A stretch of DNA of 11,873 nt from Sphingomonadales bacterium UBA658 (lineage in GTDB: Bacteria > Pseudomonadota > Alphaproteobacteria > Sphingomonadales > Sphingomonadaceae): NCBI GenBank assembly GCA_002299195.1, contig DBOA01000056.1:1-11873 (forward strand), in the 5' to 3' direction. The position numbers and the translations under genes are program-made. Under the pieces are notes generated by a model. It was given only the letters and a program-made list of their open reading frames with translations. It did no database searches and was not told the origin of the DNA. Each line of letters opens with the position of its first letter. Within the stretch, counting starts at the first letter, position 1. Positions 1 to 7,438 of this stretch are shown one piece after another.

Positions 1-939
1 GTGTTGCGTGCCTTTACCAATGTTTGCCGCCACCGGGGCAGCCGCTTGGTCGATGGATCGGGCGGATGCGCCAAGAAACTTGTGTGCCCTTATCATGCCT
101 GGACTTATGATCTTGATGGCCGATTAACGGGTGTTCCTGACAGCGCGTCCTACCCCACTTTGGACAAGGATAAAGCGGGTCTTGTCGCCGTCGACATGGA
201 AATCTGGCGCGGTTTTGTCTTTGTTCGGCTGGAAAGCGGCGGCCCCTCGGTCGCCGACATGATGGCGCCTTATGAAGACCAAGTCGCACCCTATCGTTTT
301 GAAGAACTCAGGGCGCTTGGCCGTGTCACGATGCGACCGCGCGCTGTGAACTGGAAAAATGTCGGCGACAATTATTCCGATGGACTTCACATTCCGGTGG
401 CGCATCCCGGCCTCACGCGGCTGTTCGGCAAAAGCTACGGCATTGAGGCGGAGCCACATGTCGACCGCATGTGGGGCGACCTTGTTGACCGGCCATCGGC
501 CAACTGGTCGGAGCGCGGCTATCAGAATCTGTTGCCGCCAGTGCCGCACCTGCCCGCCGCCAACCAGAAGCGCTGGCTTTACTTCAAACTGTGGCCATCG
601 GTCGCGTTCGACATTTATCCCGACCAGGTCGATTTCATGCAATGGCTACCAACTGGCCCCACCAGCTGCGTGATCCGTGAGATTAGCTATGTCTTACCCG
701 ATGACCGCCGTGAAATGCGCGCTGCACGCTATCTCAACTGGCGGATTAACCGCCAAGTAAATGCGGAGGATACCGTCCTCATCACCCGCGTGCAGCAAGG
801 CATGGCTAGCCAAAGCTTTTCCATGGGCCCGCTGTCCGACACGGAAGTTTGCCTTAAAAGCTTCTGTCGCCAAATTCGAAACATCATTCCCGAGGCGCGC
901 CTTGAACAACGCCCTGCGCAGGGCTGGAGCAAAAAATGA
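1..939 (+). CDS. Rieske ring-hydroxylating oxygenase, alpha subunit (5'-truncated by window edge)
   Basis: Catalytic alpha subunit of a Rieske non-haem iron oxygenase, which uses electrons from a separate reductase/ferredoxin to hydroxylate or demethylate an organic substrate in the cytoplasm. Visible Rieske cluster ligands are C9-x-H11 (CRHRG) and C29-x-x-H32 (CPYHAW). The mononuclear iron site reads D123-N-Y-S-D-G-L-H130-x4-H135, with D257 in NAEDT as the likely third ligand and D123 as the probable bridge between Rieske centre and iron. Family members usually carry roughly 70-100 residues before the first Rieske Cys, so the GTG at base 1 is almost certainly an internal Val and the real start lies upstream. 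The stop overlaps the next gene's ATG (ATGA), implying one operon. No reductase or ferredoxin gene is in the window. The family call is firm; the substrate is unknown. Confidence 0.93.
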   Translation: MLRAFTNVCRHRGSRLVDGSGGCAKKLVCPYHAWTYDLDGRLTGVPDSASYPTLDKDKAGLVAVDMEIWRGFVFVRLESGGPSVADMMAPYEDQVAPYRFEELRALGRVTMRPRAVNWKNVGDNYSDGLHIPVAHPGLTRLFGKSYGIEAEPHVDRMWGDLVDRPSANWSERGYQNLLPPVPHLPAANQKRWLYFKLWPSVAFDIYPDQVDFMQWLPTGPTSCVIREISYVLPDDRREMRAARYLNWRINRQVNAEDTVLITRVQQGMASQSFSMGPLSDTEVCLKSFCRQIRNIIPEARLEQRPAQGWSKK

Positions 940-2555
940 CACAAAAATATGACGCACTCATCATTGGCGCTGGCCACAATGGCCTTGTCTGCGCCTTTTA
1001 TCTGGCGCGCGCCGGTTTAAAGGTTCGCATCGTCGAACGCCGCGATGTTGTGGGCGGTGCAGCCGTGACCGAAGAATTCCATCCCGGTTTCCGCAACTCG
1101 GTCGCAAGCTATACCGTCAGCCTGCTTCAGCCCAAGGTCATTTCGGACATGAAACTGGCCGACCATGGTTACCGTGTCATTGAACGCCCGATATCGAATT
1201 TCCTGCCGCAAGAAGATGGCGGCTATTTGAAACTGGGCGGCGGGCTTGAGCGTACACAGGCCGAATTTGCGCGCTTTTCAAAACATGACGCAGCAGTCCT
1301 TCCCGAATATTATGACATGTTGGAAGGCGTTGCCGACGTCCTGCGCGATCTGGCGCTGAAATCGCCGCCCAATGTCGGTGACGGGCTGAAGACATTCATC
1401 GACGCTGCCGTGCAGGGACGCGGGCTGATGAAGCTCAACCTGTCGCAGCAACGTGACGTGCTGGAACTGTTCACAAAATCGGCACGCAGCTTCCTCGACA
1501 GCTGGTTCGAAAGCGAAGCGGTCAAGGCGGCGTTCGGTTTCGACGCGGTCGTCGGCAACTATGCCAGCCCGGATACGCCCGGCAGCGCCTATGTTTTGCT
1601 GCACCACGTCTTTGGCGAAGTGAACGGCAACAAGGGCGCATGGGGACATAGCATTGGCGGCATGGGCGCGATTACGCAAATCATGGCGAAGGTGTGCGTT
1701 GCCCTTGGCGTGGAAATCAGCCTTGAAGCGCCGGTATCACGCGTGCTGGTCGATGGCGAAAAAGTGGCTGGCGTCCGGTTGGAAAGTGGCGAGGAAATCG
1801 TCGCCGATCGCGTAATCTCCAACGTTGGGCCCAAGCTGTTGTACGAACGCATGTTCGACGACGCCGATTTAAAACCCGAATTCAAACGCCGCGTAAAAGG
1901 GTTCAAGGCAGGCAGCGGCACGTTCCGTATGAATGTCGCGCTTTCCGAACTGCCCAAGTTTACGTGCCTGCCCGAACCCGGCGAACACCACCAATCGGGT
2001 ATCATCATTGCGCCGACGCTTGATTATATGGACCGCGCGTTTCTCGATGCAAAGCGCGATGGTTGGTCGCAAAAGCCGATTGTCGAGATGCTCATCCCGT
2101 CAATCATCGACGACAGCCTCGCGCCTGCGGGGCAACATGTCGCCAGCCTGTTCTGCCAGCAATTTGCACCGGAGCTTCCGGATAATGCAGATGGATCCAA
2201 ACGCGATTGGGATGCCGAAGAGGGCAAGGCAGCCGATGTCATCATCGACACAGTAGAGGCTTATGCACCGGGTTTCCGCGCATCCGTGCTTGGCCGGCAG
2301 ATACTGAGCCCCAAGGGCCTCGAACGCAAATTCGGGCTTGTGGGCGGCGACATCATGCACGGGAATATGAGCCTCGACCAATTGTGGTCAGCACGTCCTA
2401 TCTTGGGCCATGGCGCGTATCGCGGACCGTTGAAGGGCCTGTATATGTGCGGTGCAGGTAGCCACCCCGGCGGCGGCGTTACCGGCGCTCCGGGCCATAA
2501 CTGCGCAGCTGAAGTGCTGGCGGACAGAGGCATGCTGAAGCGGATCTTCGGCTAA
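936..2555 (+). CDS. FAD-dependent oxidoreductase, PYROXD2 / phytoene desaturase-like
   Basis: A 539-residue flavoprotein of the phytoene-dehydrogenase-related superfamily (COG1233 type), closest in pattern to the PYROXD2 group. The N-terminal dinucleotide-binding fold has G11-A-G13-H-N-G16 and ends in acidic E34, followed by G40-G41. The C-terminal FAD-contact motif is C505-G-A-G-S-H-P-G-G-G-V, at the position and of the type usual for the family. Length is normal and there is no signal peptide, so it is probably cytoplasmic. GGAG at 926-929, six bases before the ATG, and the four-base ATGA overlap with the Rieske gene support this start and translational coupling. Family members desaturate or oxidise C-C or C-N bonds, and reactions of this subgroup are poorly known. 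By context it may act on the Rieske product or a related intermediate; that is inference. Confidence 0.92.
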   Translation: MTQKYDALIIGAGHNGLVCAFYLARAGLKVRIVERRDVVGGAAVTEEFHPGFRNSVASYTVSLLQPKVISDMKLADHGYRVIERPISNFLPQEDGGYLKLGGGLERTQAEFARFSKHDAAVLPEYYDMLEGVADVLRDLALKSPPNVGDGLKTFIDAAVQGRGLMKLNLSQQRDVLELFTKSARSFLDSWFESEAVKAAFGFDAVVGNYASPDTPGSAYVLLHHVFGEVNGNKGAWGHSIGGMGAITQIMAKVCVALGVEISLEAPVSRVLVDGEKVAGVRLESGEEIVADRVISNVGPKLLYERMFDDADLKPEFKRRVKGFKAGSGTFRMNVALSELPKFTCLPEPGEHHQSGIIIAPTLDYMDRAFLDAKRDGWSQKPIVEMLIPSIIDDSLAPAGQHVASLFCQQFAPELPDNADGSKRDWDAEEGKAADVIIDTVEAYAPGFRASVLGRQILSPKGLERKFGLVGGDIMHGNMSLDQLWSARPILGHGAYRGPLKGLYMCGAGSHPGGGVTGAPGHNCAAEVLADRGMLKRIFG

Positions 2556-2562
2556 GCCATAA

Positions 2563-2593
2563 TGAAAAAGCCGGATCTATACAGATCCGGCTT
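2563..2593 (-). terminator. Rho-independent terminator for the TonB receptor transcript
   Basis: A perfect 11-bp GC-rich stem (2568-2578 pairing with 2583-2593) has a four-base loop. On the - strand it is followed at once by a T run (TTTTT, the complement of 2565-2569). It lies about 105 bases past the receptor stop. On the + strand the hairpin is followed by TCTCCCCC rather than a T run, so termination of the oxidoreductase transcript here would be weaker, though the stem may still help. Confidence 0.8.
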
Positions 2594-2602
2594 CTCCCCC
2601 CC

Positions 2603-2619
2603 TGCTGCCCATGGCAGCA
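2603..2619. repeat. Inverted repeat, 7-bp stem with 3-base loop
   Basis: TGCTGCC-CAT-GGCAGCA is a perfect hairpin centred on an NcoI-like CCATGG core. It has no T run on either side, so it is not a typical intrinsic terminator. It may be an RNA 3'-end stabiliser or an accessory to the adjacent terminator; the role is not determined. Confidence 0.5.
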
Positions 2620-2627
2620 AACTTTAT

Positions 2628-2644
2628 GTCATTCATTTAATGAC
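2628..2644. repeat. Inverted repeat, 6-bp stem with 5-base loop
   Basis: GTCATT-CATTT-AATGAC is an AT-rich perfect inverted repeat and the third in this spacer. Its stability would be low, and a regulatory role is unproven. Confidence 0.35.
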
Positions 2645-2698
2645 GAATTTCACCCTTCTTTCCTACAAATTTTTGCAGGGAAGAAAAGCGAACAATTG

Positions 2699-5119
2699 TC
2701 AAAAATCGCGTGAGAATTTCACGCCAATCAGCCGTGGCTTGATCAGTACGTCGTAAAACGCACCGCCGGTTGGCGTCGCAGGCGTCACGTCCGTACCGCA
2801 AACCGTTTCAAGGCACTGGACGCCTGTGTTCACGATACCGCGTGTGTCGAACAGGTTGGTCGCAAAAGCCTCGATTGACCATAGGTCGCTCTTCACACCA
2901 ACGGAGAAGTCAGCGGTCGTGTAGGCGCCCAAATCGCCCTTGATTGCATTTTGCGCAGGCCGCAAATCGCTCTTGCGACTTCCAATATGGTTGACGGCAA
3001 ATTGCACATGGCCATCCCAGTCAGCGACAGGGAATTCGTAACGCGCAATGGCGTTGCCCTTCAGCTTGGCCGTAACAGGTAGGCGTGATCCAGCCTCTGC
3101 GAGCAAGGAATTGCCCGGTGTCGAACAATCAAAATTCGCGTTGGCAATGGCGCAGAAGTCACGGCGAATTTGCGCGTCGTTATAACTGAAGCCAGTGTTG
3201 ATGCTGAAGCCGCCGACACGGAAGCCTGCATCCATTTCAACACCGCGAATACGCGAAATACCGGCATTGCGGATTTCCGTAAGACCGTTTGCGCCGAGGA
3301 AGGACAGCTGAATATTATTCCAGTCTTCCTGGAACACTGCGCCGTTCCAGCGGAACGCACCGAATGTGGTTTTCCAACCCAATTCATAATTGTCCAACTT
3401 GTCCGAGCCATAAGGTGGCAGGGTACCGCGACGGTTGATGCCGCCTGGACGGAAACCACGCGACCATGTTGCATAGAGCAGCACGTCGTCGTTGACCTTG
3501 TACGTGGCGTTCAGCTTGTGGATGAAGCCAGTGTCCGACGTCGACTTGTCAACATTGGTACAAGGGCTGCCATCGACGAAGACCGGCACCGGTGTGCCGC
3601 TAGGATTGGCGCGACGTGTTGTGCCATCGGTGTTGAGGCAGGCTGCTTCACCGGTTCGGCTTGAATAGCCGCTCGAAAATCCAAAGAAGCCCTGCAGCGA
3701 GTTATCGAATTTGTAATAACGCAGACCACCGGTGAGCGAGAGCTTCTCCGTCAGGTCATAGGTCAATTCGCCAAATGCCGCATAATCGCGGTCAACGCGC
3801 TTCTGCATGGTCAACCAGATATTGCTGTCGGTTCCGGTAACCGTGATGGAATCGGCGATATTGTCGATGATGTAGTTTTGGTCGATAATATGCGACTGGC
3901 GCTGTGCAAACAGACCGCCAATGAACCGCACGGGTGCGTCCGCAGGGCTCGCAACACGCAATTCACCGAAGCTTTTCTTATACGTGTCAACGCCCTCGAT
4001 ATACTGGTTAGGGTTCACGAGGTTCCCGGCATTATCGTAGAAATAATTGCCGTAACCAGAAAGCGCGTCATAGAAATAGGCATAATCGGAATAGTCCAAT
4101 TGCGTTTCTGTCTTACGACGCAAATGTCCACCTGTTGCGGTCACATCCCAATTACCGATCTTCCCTTCAACGGTCAGCGCGGCCTGAATCCATTTATCGC
4201 GGCTGCCCTCGGGGTTGTACTGCACCGTTTGCAGTTCACCGGTTGTTTGGCCGGAGCGTTCCTGTGAATAGCTGCCCTGAGTGTTCTGGACTTGGCCCAT
4301 CAGCGTTGGCTTGATGGTCCAATTGTCGTCCAGATCAATGCCCAGCGCCAAACGTGCGCCATATGTTTCAGCGTCGTTAAAGTTCTTTTCAACCAACGCG
4401 GCATTGCTTTGGCGAATGCCCGAGCTCGCAAAGGTGCGCGCGCCCTGAATATTGTCGATATAGCCGCCATCATCGCGATACCAGCCGACCAAACGCGCTG
4501 CTGCGCCTTCGGCGATTGGCACGTTCACAAAGCCTTCGTAAATCGAACCAAAATCACCATGCGCAACATTGTTGAGTTCAACGCCTACGCTGCCGTAAAG
4601 TCCGGAAGGATCGGGCGCATTTGTTACCAACTTCAATGTACCAGCCATGGAACTTGCGCCGTACAAGGTGCCCTGGGGACCCGCCAGTGCCTCAACACGT
4701 GCGAGGTCATATGCGTGCAAATCAAGCGCGCCCTGAATGGTGGTGATCGGCATTTCGTCGAGATATGTGCCGACGGTAGGCAGCGATGCCGAGTGGTTCG
4801 CGTTTTCACCCGACGCTACGCCGCGGAAATACACCTGCGCAAAACCTGGTCCGCCTTGCTGAATGGTGACCGAAGGCAAAAACTTTACAACATCTTGCAA
4901 TTCGCTGACCTGAAGCTGGTCGAGCTTTTCATTGCCAATCGCGTTGATGGCAATCGGCACATCCTGCAGATTCTGTTCACGCTTTTGCGCAGTCACGACG
5001 ATGACATTGCTGCCTGCGTCTGCTGCTTGCTGCGCCATAGCCGGCGCTGCGAAGGCGGTTGATGTCAACAGCAAGACGAGAGCTGTTCGGACGTTAGACT
5101 TCTGACTTTGTAGGCGCAT
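2699..5119 (-). CDS. TonB-dependent outer-membrane receptor
   Basis: An 806-residue outer-membrane beta-barrel receptor that imports a ligand into the periplasm using TonB/ExbBD energy. From the chosen ATG, residues 1-29 form a signal peptide (charged start, LVLLLTSTAFA core, probable cleavage PAMA|QQ). A TonB box-like segment follows at 38-45 (NVIVVTAQ), then the plug with G147-P-Q-G-T-L-Y-G154, then a long barrel ending in FSRDF with the terminal Phe typical of barrel proteins. Cys pairs in the C-terminal half (for example DFC...FDC and VQCLETVC) could form loop disulfides. A GTG 72 bases upstream keeps the frame open, but it would bury the signal peptide and lacks the strong ribosome site, so it was rejected. 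The preceding gene on the strand is a TPR-sulfotransferase. The ligand cannot be told; no haem or vitamin B12 signature is evident. Confidence 0.95.
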   Translation of the reverse strand: MRLQSQKSNVRTALVLLLTSTAFAAPAMAQQAADAGSNVIVVTAQKREQNLQDVPIAINAIGNEKLDQLQVSELQDVVKFLPSVTIQQGGPGFAQVYFRGVASGENANHSASLPTVGTYLDEMPITTIQGALDLHAYDLARVEALAGPQGTLYGASSMAGTLKLVTNAPDPSGLYGSVGVELNNVAHGDFGSIYEGFVNVPIAEGAAARLVGWYRDDGGYIDNIQGARTFASSGIRQSNAALVEKNFNDAETYGARLALGIDLDDNWTIKPTLMGQVQNTQGSYSQERSGQTTGELQTVQYNPEGSRDKWIQAALTVEGKIGNWDVTATGGHLRRKTETQLDYSDYAYFYDALSGYGNYFYDNAGNLVNPNQYIEGVDTYKKSFGELRVASPADAPVRFIGGLFAQRQSHIIDQNYIIDNIADSITVTGTDSNIWLTMQKRVDRDYAAFGELTYDLTEKLSLTGGLRYYKFDNSLQGFFGFSSGYSSRTGEAACLNTDGTTRRANPSGTPVPVFVDGSPCTNVDKSTSDTGFIHKLNATYKVNDDVLLYATWSRGFRPGGINRRGTLPPYGSDKLDNYELGWKTTFGAFRWNGAVFQEDWNNIQLSFLGANGLTEIRNAGISRIRGVEMDAGFRVGGFSINTGFSYNDAQIRRDFCAIANANFDCSTPGNSLLAEAGSRLPVTAKLKGNAIARYEFPVADWDGHVQFAVNHIGSRKSDLRPAQNAIKGDLGAYTTADFSVGVKSDLWSIEAFATNLFDTRGIVNTGVQCLETVCGTDVTPATPTGGAFYDVLIKPRLIGVKFSRDF

Positions 5120-5240
5120 GCAGCGTTCCTCCCTTGTTACCCTGAAATAAATAGGCTCCCAATTGCGTCCCCACGCAATATATTTTCGCACTATCAGCTG
5201 TTTTCATACAATTTTACATTTCTGTGTTGCAACCCAGCAA
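5120..5240 (-). promoter_or_regulatory. Leader/promoter region of the TonB receptor with hairpin
   Basis: This 121-base gap separates the sulfotransferase stop from the receptor ATG. It has an AT-rich patch (5175-5222) of the kind expected at a promoter, including TATATT on the - strand at 5182-5177. It also has a perfect 7-bp inverted repeat at 5162-5179 (ATTGCGT-CCCC-ACGCAAT). If TATATT is the -10 element, the inverted repeat covers the -10 edge and start point, an operator-like position; otherwise it is a 5'-UTR hairpin. No convincing -35 was found. A further small hairpin (5226-5241) overlaps the sulfotransferase stop but has no T run. The receptor may therefore have its own control while also receiving read-through. 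Confidence 0.35.
5128..5133 (-). promoter_or_regulatory. Strong ribosome binding site of the TonB receptor
   Basis: On the - strand GGGAGG lies eight bases before the ATG at 5119. This near-ideal Shine-Dalgarno decides the start in favour of the 806-residue form with an exposed signal peptide. Confidence 0.8.
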
Positions 5241-6848
5241 CTATGCTGCGGCAGGATAAATTTCCCACAAATTGCCAAGTGCGCGCTTCAGCGGTTCAAG
5301 ATGCGCCGCATAAGGCTTCCATTGGTCAACGCCGTCGCGGTTGATGGGGCGGCGGACCTGCTCGCTCGACGCCGTGCGCACGGCGCGCTTGTTTTCATGG
5401 AAATTCAGGCACGCATCTTCAAACGGCAGCCCCAGATATTCCAAAAGTTTCCGGATTTCCTGTTCCGGATCTTCCAACAATTGTTCGTGAATGACGCGGT
5501 GGACATAGCCAGGTGCAACCGCATCAAAATGCGCCATCGCCCGAACATAATCCGCATAATATTGGCCCATATGCGCAAGGTCATAACTGAACGCCTGCCC
5601 CTTGGCGAAATGCTGGCGATAATTGGAGAAGCAGCAATCCAATGGGTGCCGCCGCGCGTCAATGATTTTGGCGTTGGGTAAAATCAAACGGATGAACGCC
5701 AGATAATTCCAGTTATTGGGCAGCTTATCGATGAAAAATGGCTTGTCGGTTTTACGTTGGATGCGCGTGCGCTCGATGAACTCTGCGCCAAGCCTTTCGG
5801 CATCATCGGCGGATAGTGCAACGGTCGCATCGATCCAGTCCGACCCGCGCCCTTCACGCAGCGCCATTGCTGGAATGTCAGGCAATTCCATTGTCCCTTC
5901 AACCATGGAATGGCTCGCAAGGATTTGCTCGATCAACGTCGACCCCGCACGCGGCATGCCGATGATGAAGATTGGGTCTGGCGCCATATGCCCCTGCCCC
6001 GCGCGCGCTTCCCAAAATGGCGAGGTGAACTGGGCAATAATCTGATCGACCTGCGTGCTGACGCTTTGCGGATCATAATGCAGCTCCGCACTGCGCAGCG
6101 CGTTGCCTTTTGCATAATGGGCAAAGGCGGCGGCATGATCCGCGCGCTCTTCGCTTGCCTTGCCGAGTGCAAAATGCAGATGAAACGCGTCCTCTGCCGC
6201 CAATCCGGCCGACGTCAGCGCGGCATCCATCGCCGCAACATCTTCGTCCGAAAACTGGAAGGTTTTTAAATTGGCAAGGCTCCAATACACTTCGCCCAGC
6301 GTTGGTTCCACCGATATGGCGTGACGATATGCCGCAACGCTTTCGTCCTGATTGCCAACGGTTTTGAGCATATGCCCATAGCTCATCCACAATTTGGCAT
6401 GATCGGGGAACCGCGCGGTCAGCTCCTGATACAGCGCAATCGCCTCTGCATAACCGCCAATCCGCCCGAGTGCCGCAGCCTTCAAATTTTGCTGCACCGG
6501 GTTGTCACCGTCTTCGGCGAGCACGGCATTCAAATGCTCAAGCGCCTCTGGAAACCGGTTCTGTTTATACAGCACCGTTGCCAGATTGGCACGCGCCGCG
6601 CCAAAGTCAGGCGTTAGCTCAAGCGCGCGGCGAAGCAATGCCTCGCTATCTTTCAACCGGCCCACACGCGCCGCCAATTCCGCCATCATACGGATCGCGG
6701 CAACGTCCGTCGGCGTATCACGCAAATAACCGCGCAACAGCGGCTCTGCATCCTCCAACCTGTTTTCGGACAGCGCGACTGCCGCCGCCATAAGGTTCGG
6801 ATTGCGCAAAGCAGCTTCGATAGCGGGGCGGGCAGATATTTGGTTCAT
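5241..6848 (-). CDS. TPR-repeat sulfotransferase family protein
   Basis: A 535-residue two-part protein. Residues about 19-215 are helical tetratricopeptide repeats (five or six units, for example A-x-x-L-x-x-x-G-R-x-x-D-S-E-x-L-L), a scaffold for binding a protein or peptide. Residues about 290-515 are a PAPS-dependent sulfotransferase domain with the 5'-phosphosulfate loop GMPRAGST (297-304) and the 3'-phosphate segment DARRHPLDCCFSNY (397-410). E321 falls where the tyrosylprotein sulfotransferase catalytic Glu lies when the loops are aligned by eye. There is no signal peptide, so it is probably cytoplasmic. The ATG overlaps the mocA-like stop (ATGA) and has no good Shine-Dalgarno of its own, implying translational coupling. 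TPR-sulfotransferases beside TonB receptors are, to my knowledge, common in sphingomonads. The acceptor substrate is unknown. Confidence 0.93.
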   Translation of the reverse strand: MNQISARPAIEAALRNPNLMAAAVALSENRLEDAEPLLRGYLRDTPTDVAAIRMMAELAARVGRLKDSEALLRRALELTPDFGAARANLATVLYKQNRFPEALEHLNAVLAEDGDNPVQQNLKAAALGRIGGYAEAIALYQELTARFPDHAKLWMSYGHMLKTVGNQDESVAAYRHAISVEPTLGEVYWSLANLKTFQFSDEDVAAMDAALTSAGLAAEDAFHLHFALGKASEERADHAAAFAHYAKGNALRSAELHYDPQSVSTQVDQIIAQFTSPFWEARAGQGHMAPDPIFIIGMPRAGSTLIEQILASHSMVEGTMELPDIPAMALREGRGSDWIDATVALSADDAERLGAEFIERTRIQRKTDKPFFIDKLPNNWNYLAFIRLILPNAKIIDARRHPLDCCFSNYRQHFAKGQAFSYDLAHMGQYYADYVRAMAHFDAVAPGYVHRVIHEQLLEDPEQEIRKLLEYLGLPFEDACLNFHENKRAVRTASSEQVRRPINRDGVDQWKPYAAHLEPLKRALGNLWEIYPAAA

Positions 6849-7438
6849 TGCAGATGGTCTATGCGATGAAACGAAATTTTTGAAGCGGCCAAATCATCTG
6901 GTGTATCAATGTCGCATAATGTGCCCGCAGGTGCGGTTAGTTTTTCGGCACCAGCCAGAATATGCCGCGCACCAGCATCCCCCGCTGTCGCCAGCAAATC
7001 CGGCCAATGAGATCGCGGAAATATAGCAGGCGGCATGGGCTGGTGTCCGTCAAACGATGCGACGACAGTATCGGTGCAAGCGGCCATCAACGCTTCAACA
7101 TGGGCAGCCTGCACAAACGGCATATCGGCCAGCGCGATAAGCAACGCCTGCGCATCGGTGCGCAACGCCGCCTCAACCGCGAGATGGAGCGAGCCCGATA
7201 GCCCGATGCCGGGGTTCGGGTTGTCGACAATATCAAAGCCCAAACGCTGATAATGTGCTGCAATAATTGCGTCGGGCTGACACACCGCGAAATGCGCTGC
7301 TGCCGCAACGCTAACCAGTTCATGCGCCGCACGCGCACCCAGTGGCCTACCCTCAAAATCCGCCATCAACTTATCAGCACCAAAGCGCCGCGCATTGCCA
7401 GCCGCCAGCAGGACGATCGCGACGTCCTTCGCCTGCAT
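6845..7438 (-). CDS. MocA/MobA-like molybdenum cofactor nucleotidyltransferase
   Basis: A 197-residue NTP-transferase-fold protein resembling MocA, which joins CMP to molybdopterin to make the MPT-cytosine dinucleotide cofactor used by xanthine-oxidase-family enzymes. Signature segments are LAAGNARRFGADK (11-23, nucleotide loop), NPNPGIGLSGSL (73-84) and LADMP (103-107, with the metal-binding Asp). The start is the ATG at 7438, which shares one base with the xdhC stop (TGATG). A TTG three bases further upstream in the same frame is less likely. AAGG nine bases before the ATG is a weak ribosome site. Its place directly after xdhC and opposite a molybdenum hydroxylase supports cytidylyl rather than guanylyl transfer, but base specificity cannot be proven by eye, and some relatives in this fold act on other substrates. 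Confidence 0.85.
   Translation of the reverse strand: MQAKDVAIVLLAAGNARRFGADKLMADFEGRPLGARAAHELVSVAAAAHFAVCQPDAIIAAHYQRLGFDIVDNPNPGIGLSGSLHLAVEAALRTDAQALLIALADMPFVQAAHVEALMAACTDTVVASFDGHQPMPPAIFPRSHWPDLLATAGDAGARHILAGAEKLTAPAGTLCDIDTPDDLAASKISFHRIDHLQ

Larger units (their letters stand above)
2556..2698. other. Convergent intergenic region with three inverted repeats
   Basis: This 143-base spacer lies between the convergent FAD oxidoreductase (+) and TonB receptor (-) genes. It holds three perfect inverted repeats in 77 bases: 2568-2593 (11-bp stem), 2603-2619 (7-bp stem, CAT loop) and 2628-2644 (6-bp stem, CATTT loop). A short open frame starting at 2562 has no ribosome binding site and runs through the hairpins into the receptor's 3' end, so it is not called as a gene. 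Confidence 0.75.

Noticed and set aside
1..3. GTG at the first base as the true start of the Rieske oxygenase
   Set aside because: It would leave only eight residues before the first Rieske Cys; family members have a longer N-terminus, so this is an internal Val of a gene cut by the window edge.
2594..2602. First hairpin as a strong terminator for the + strand oxidoreductase
   Set aside because: The stem is followed by TCTCCCCC, not by a T run; only the - strand side meets the intrinsic terminator pattern.
2562..2756. Small + strand frame of 64 codons after the oxidoreductase
   Set aside because: It runs through the terminator hairpins and into the receptor's 3' end, with no ribosome site and no protein-like pattern.
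4292..5062. Long + strand frame of 256 codons opposite the receptor
   Set aside because: It is antisense to the plug domain, whose motifs are unambiguous. The predicted protein has no recognisable domain; long shadows are common at this base composition.
5120..5191. GTG start at 5191 for an 830-residue receptor
   Set aside because: It adds 24 residues ahead of an otherwise perfect signal peptide, while GGGAGG is correctly spaced for the ATG at 5119.
5226..5241. Hairpin at the sulfotransferase stop as a terminator
   Set aside because: It has only a 5-bp stem and no T run on the - strand.
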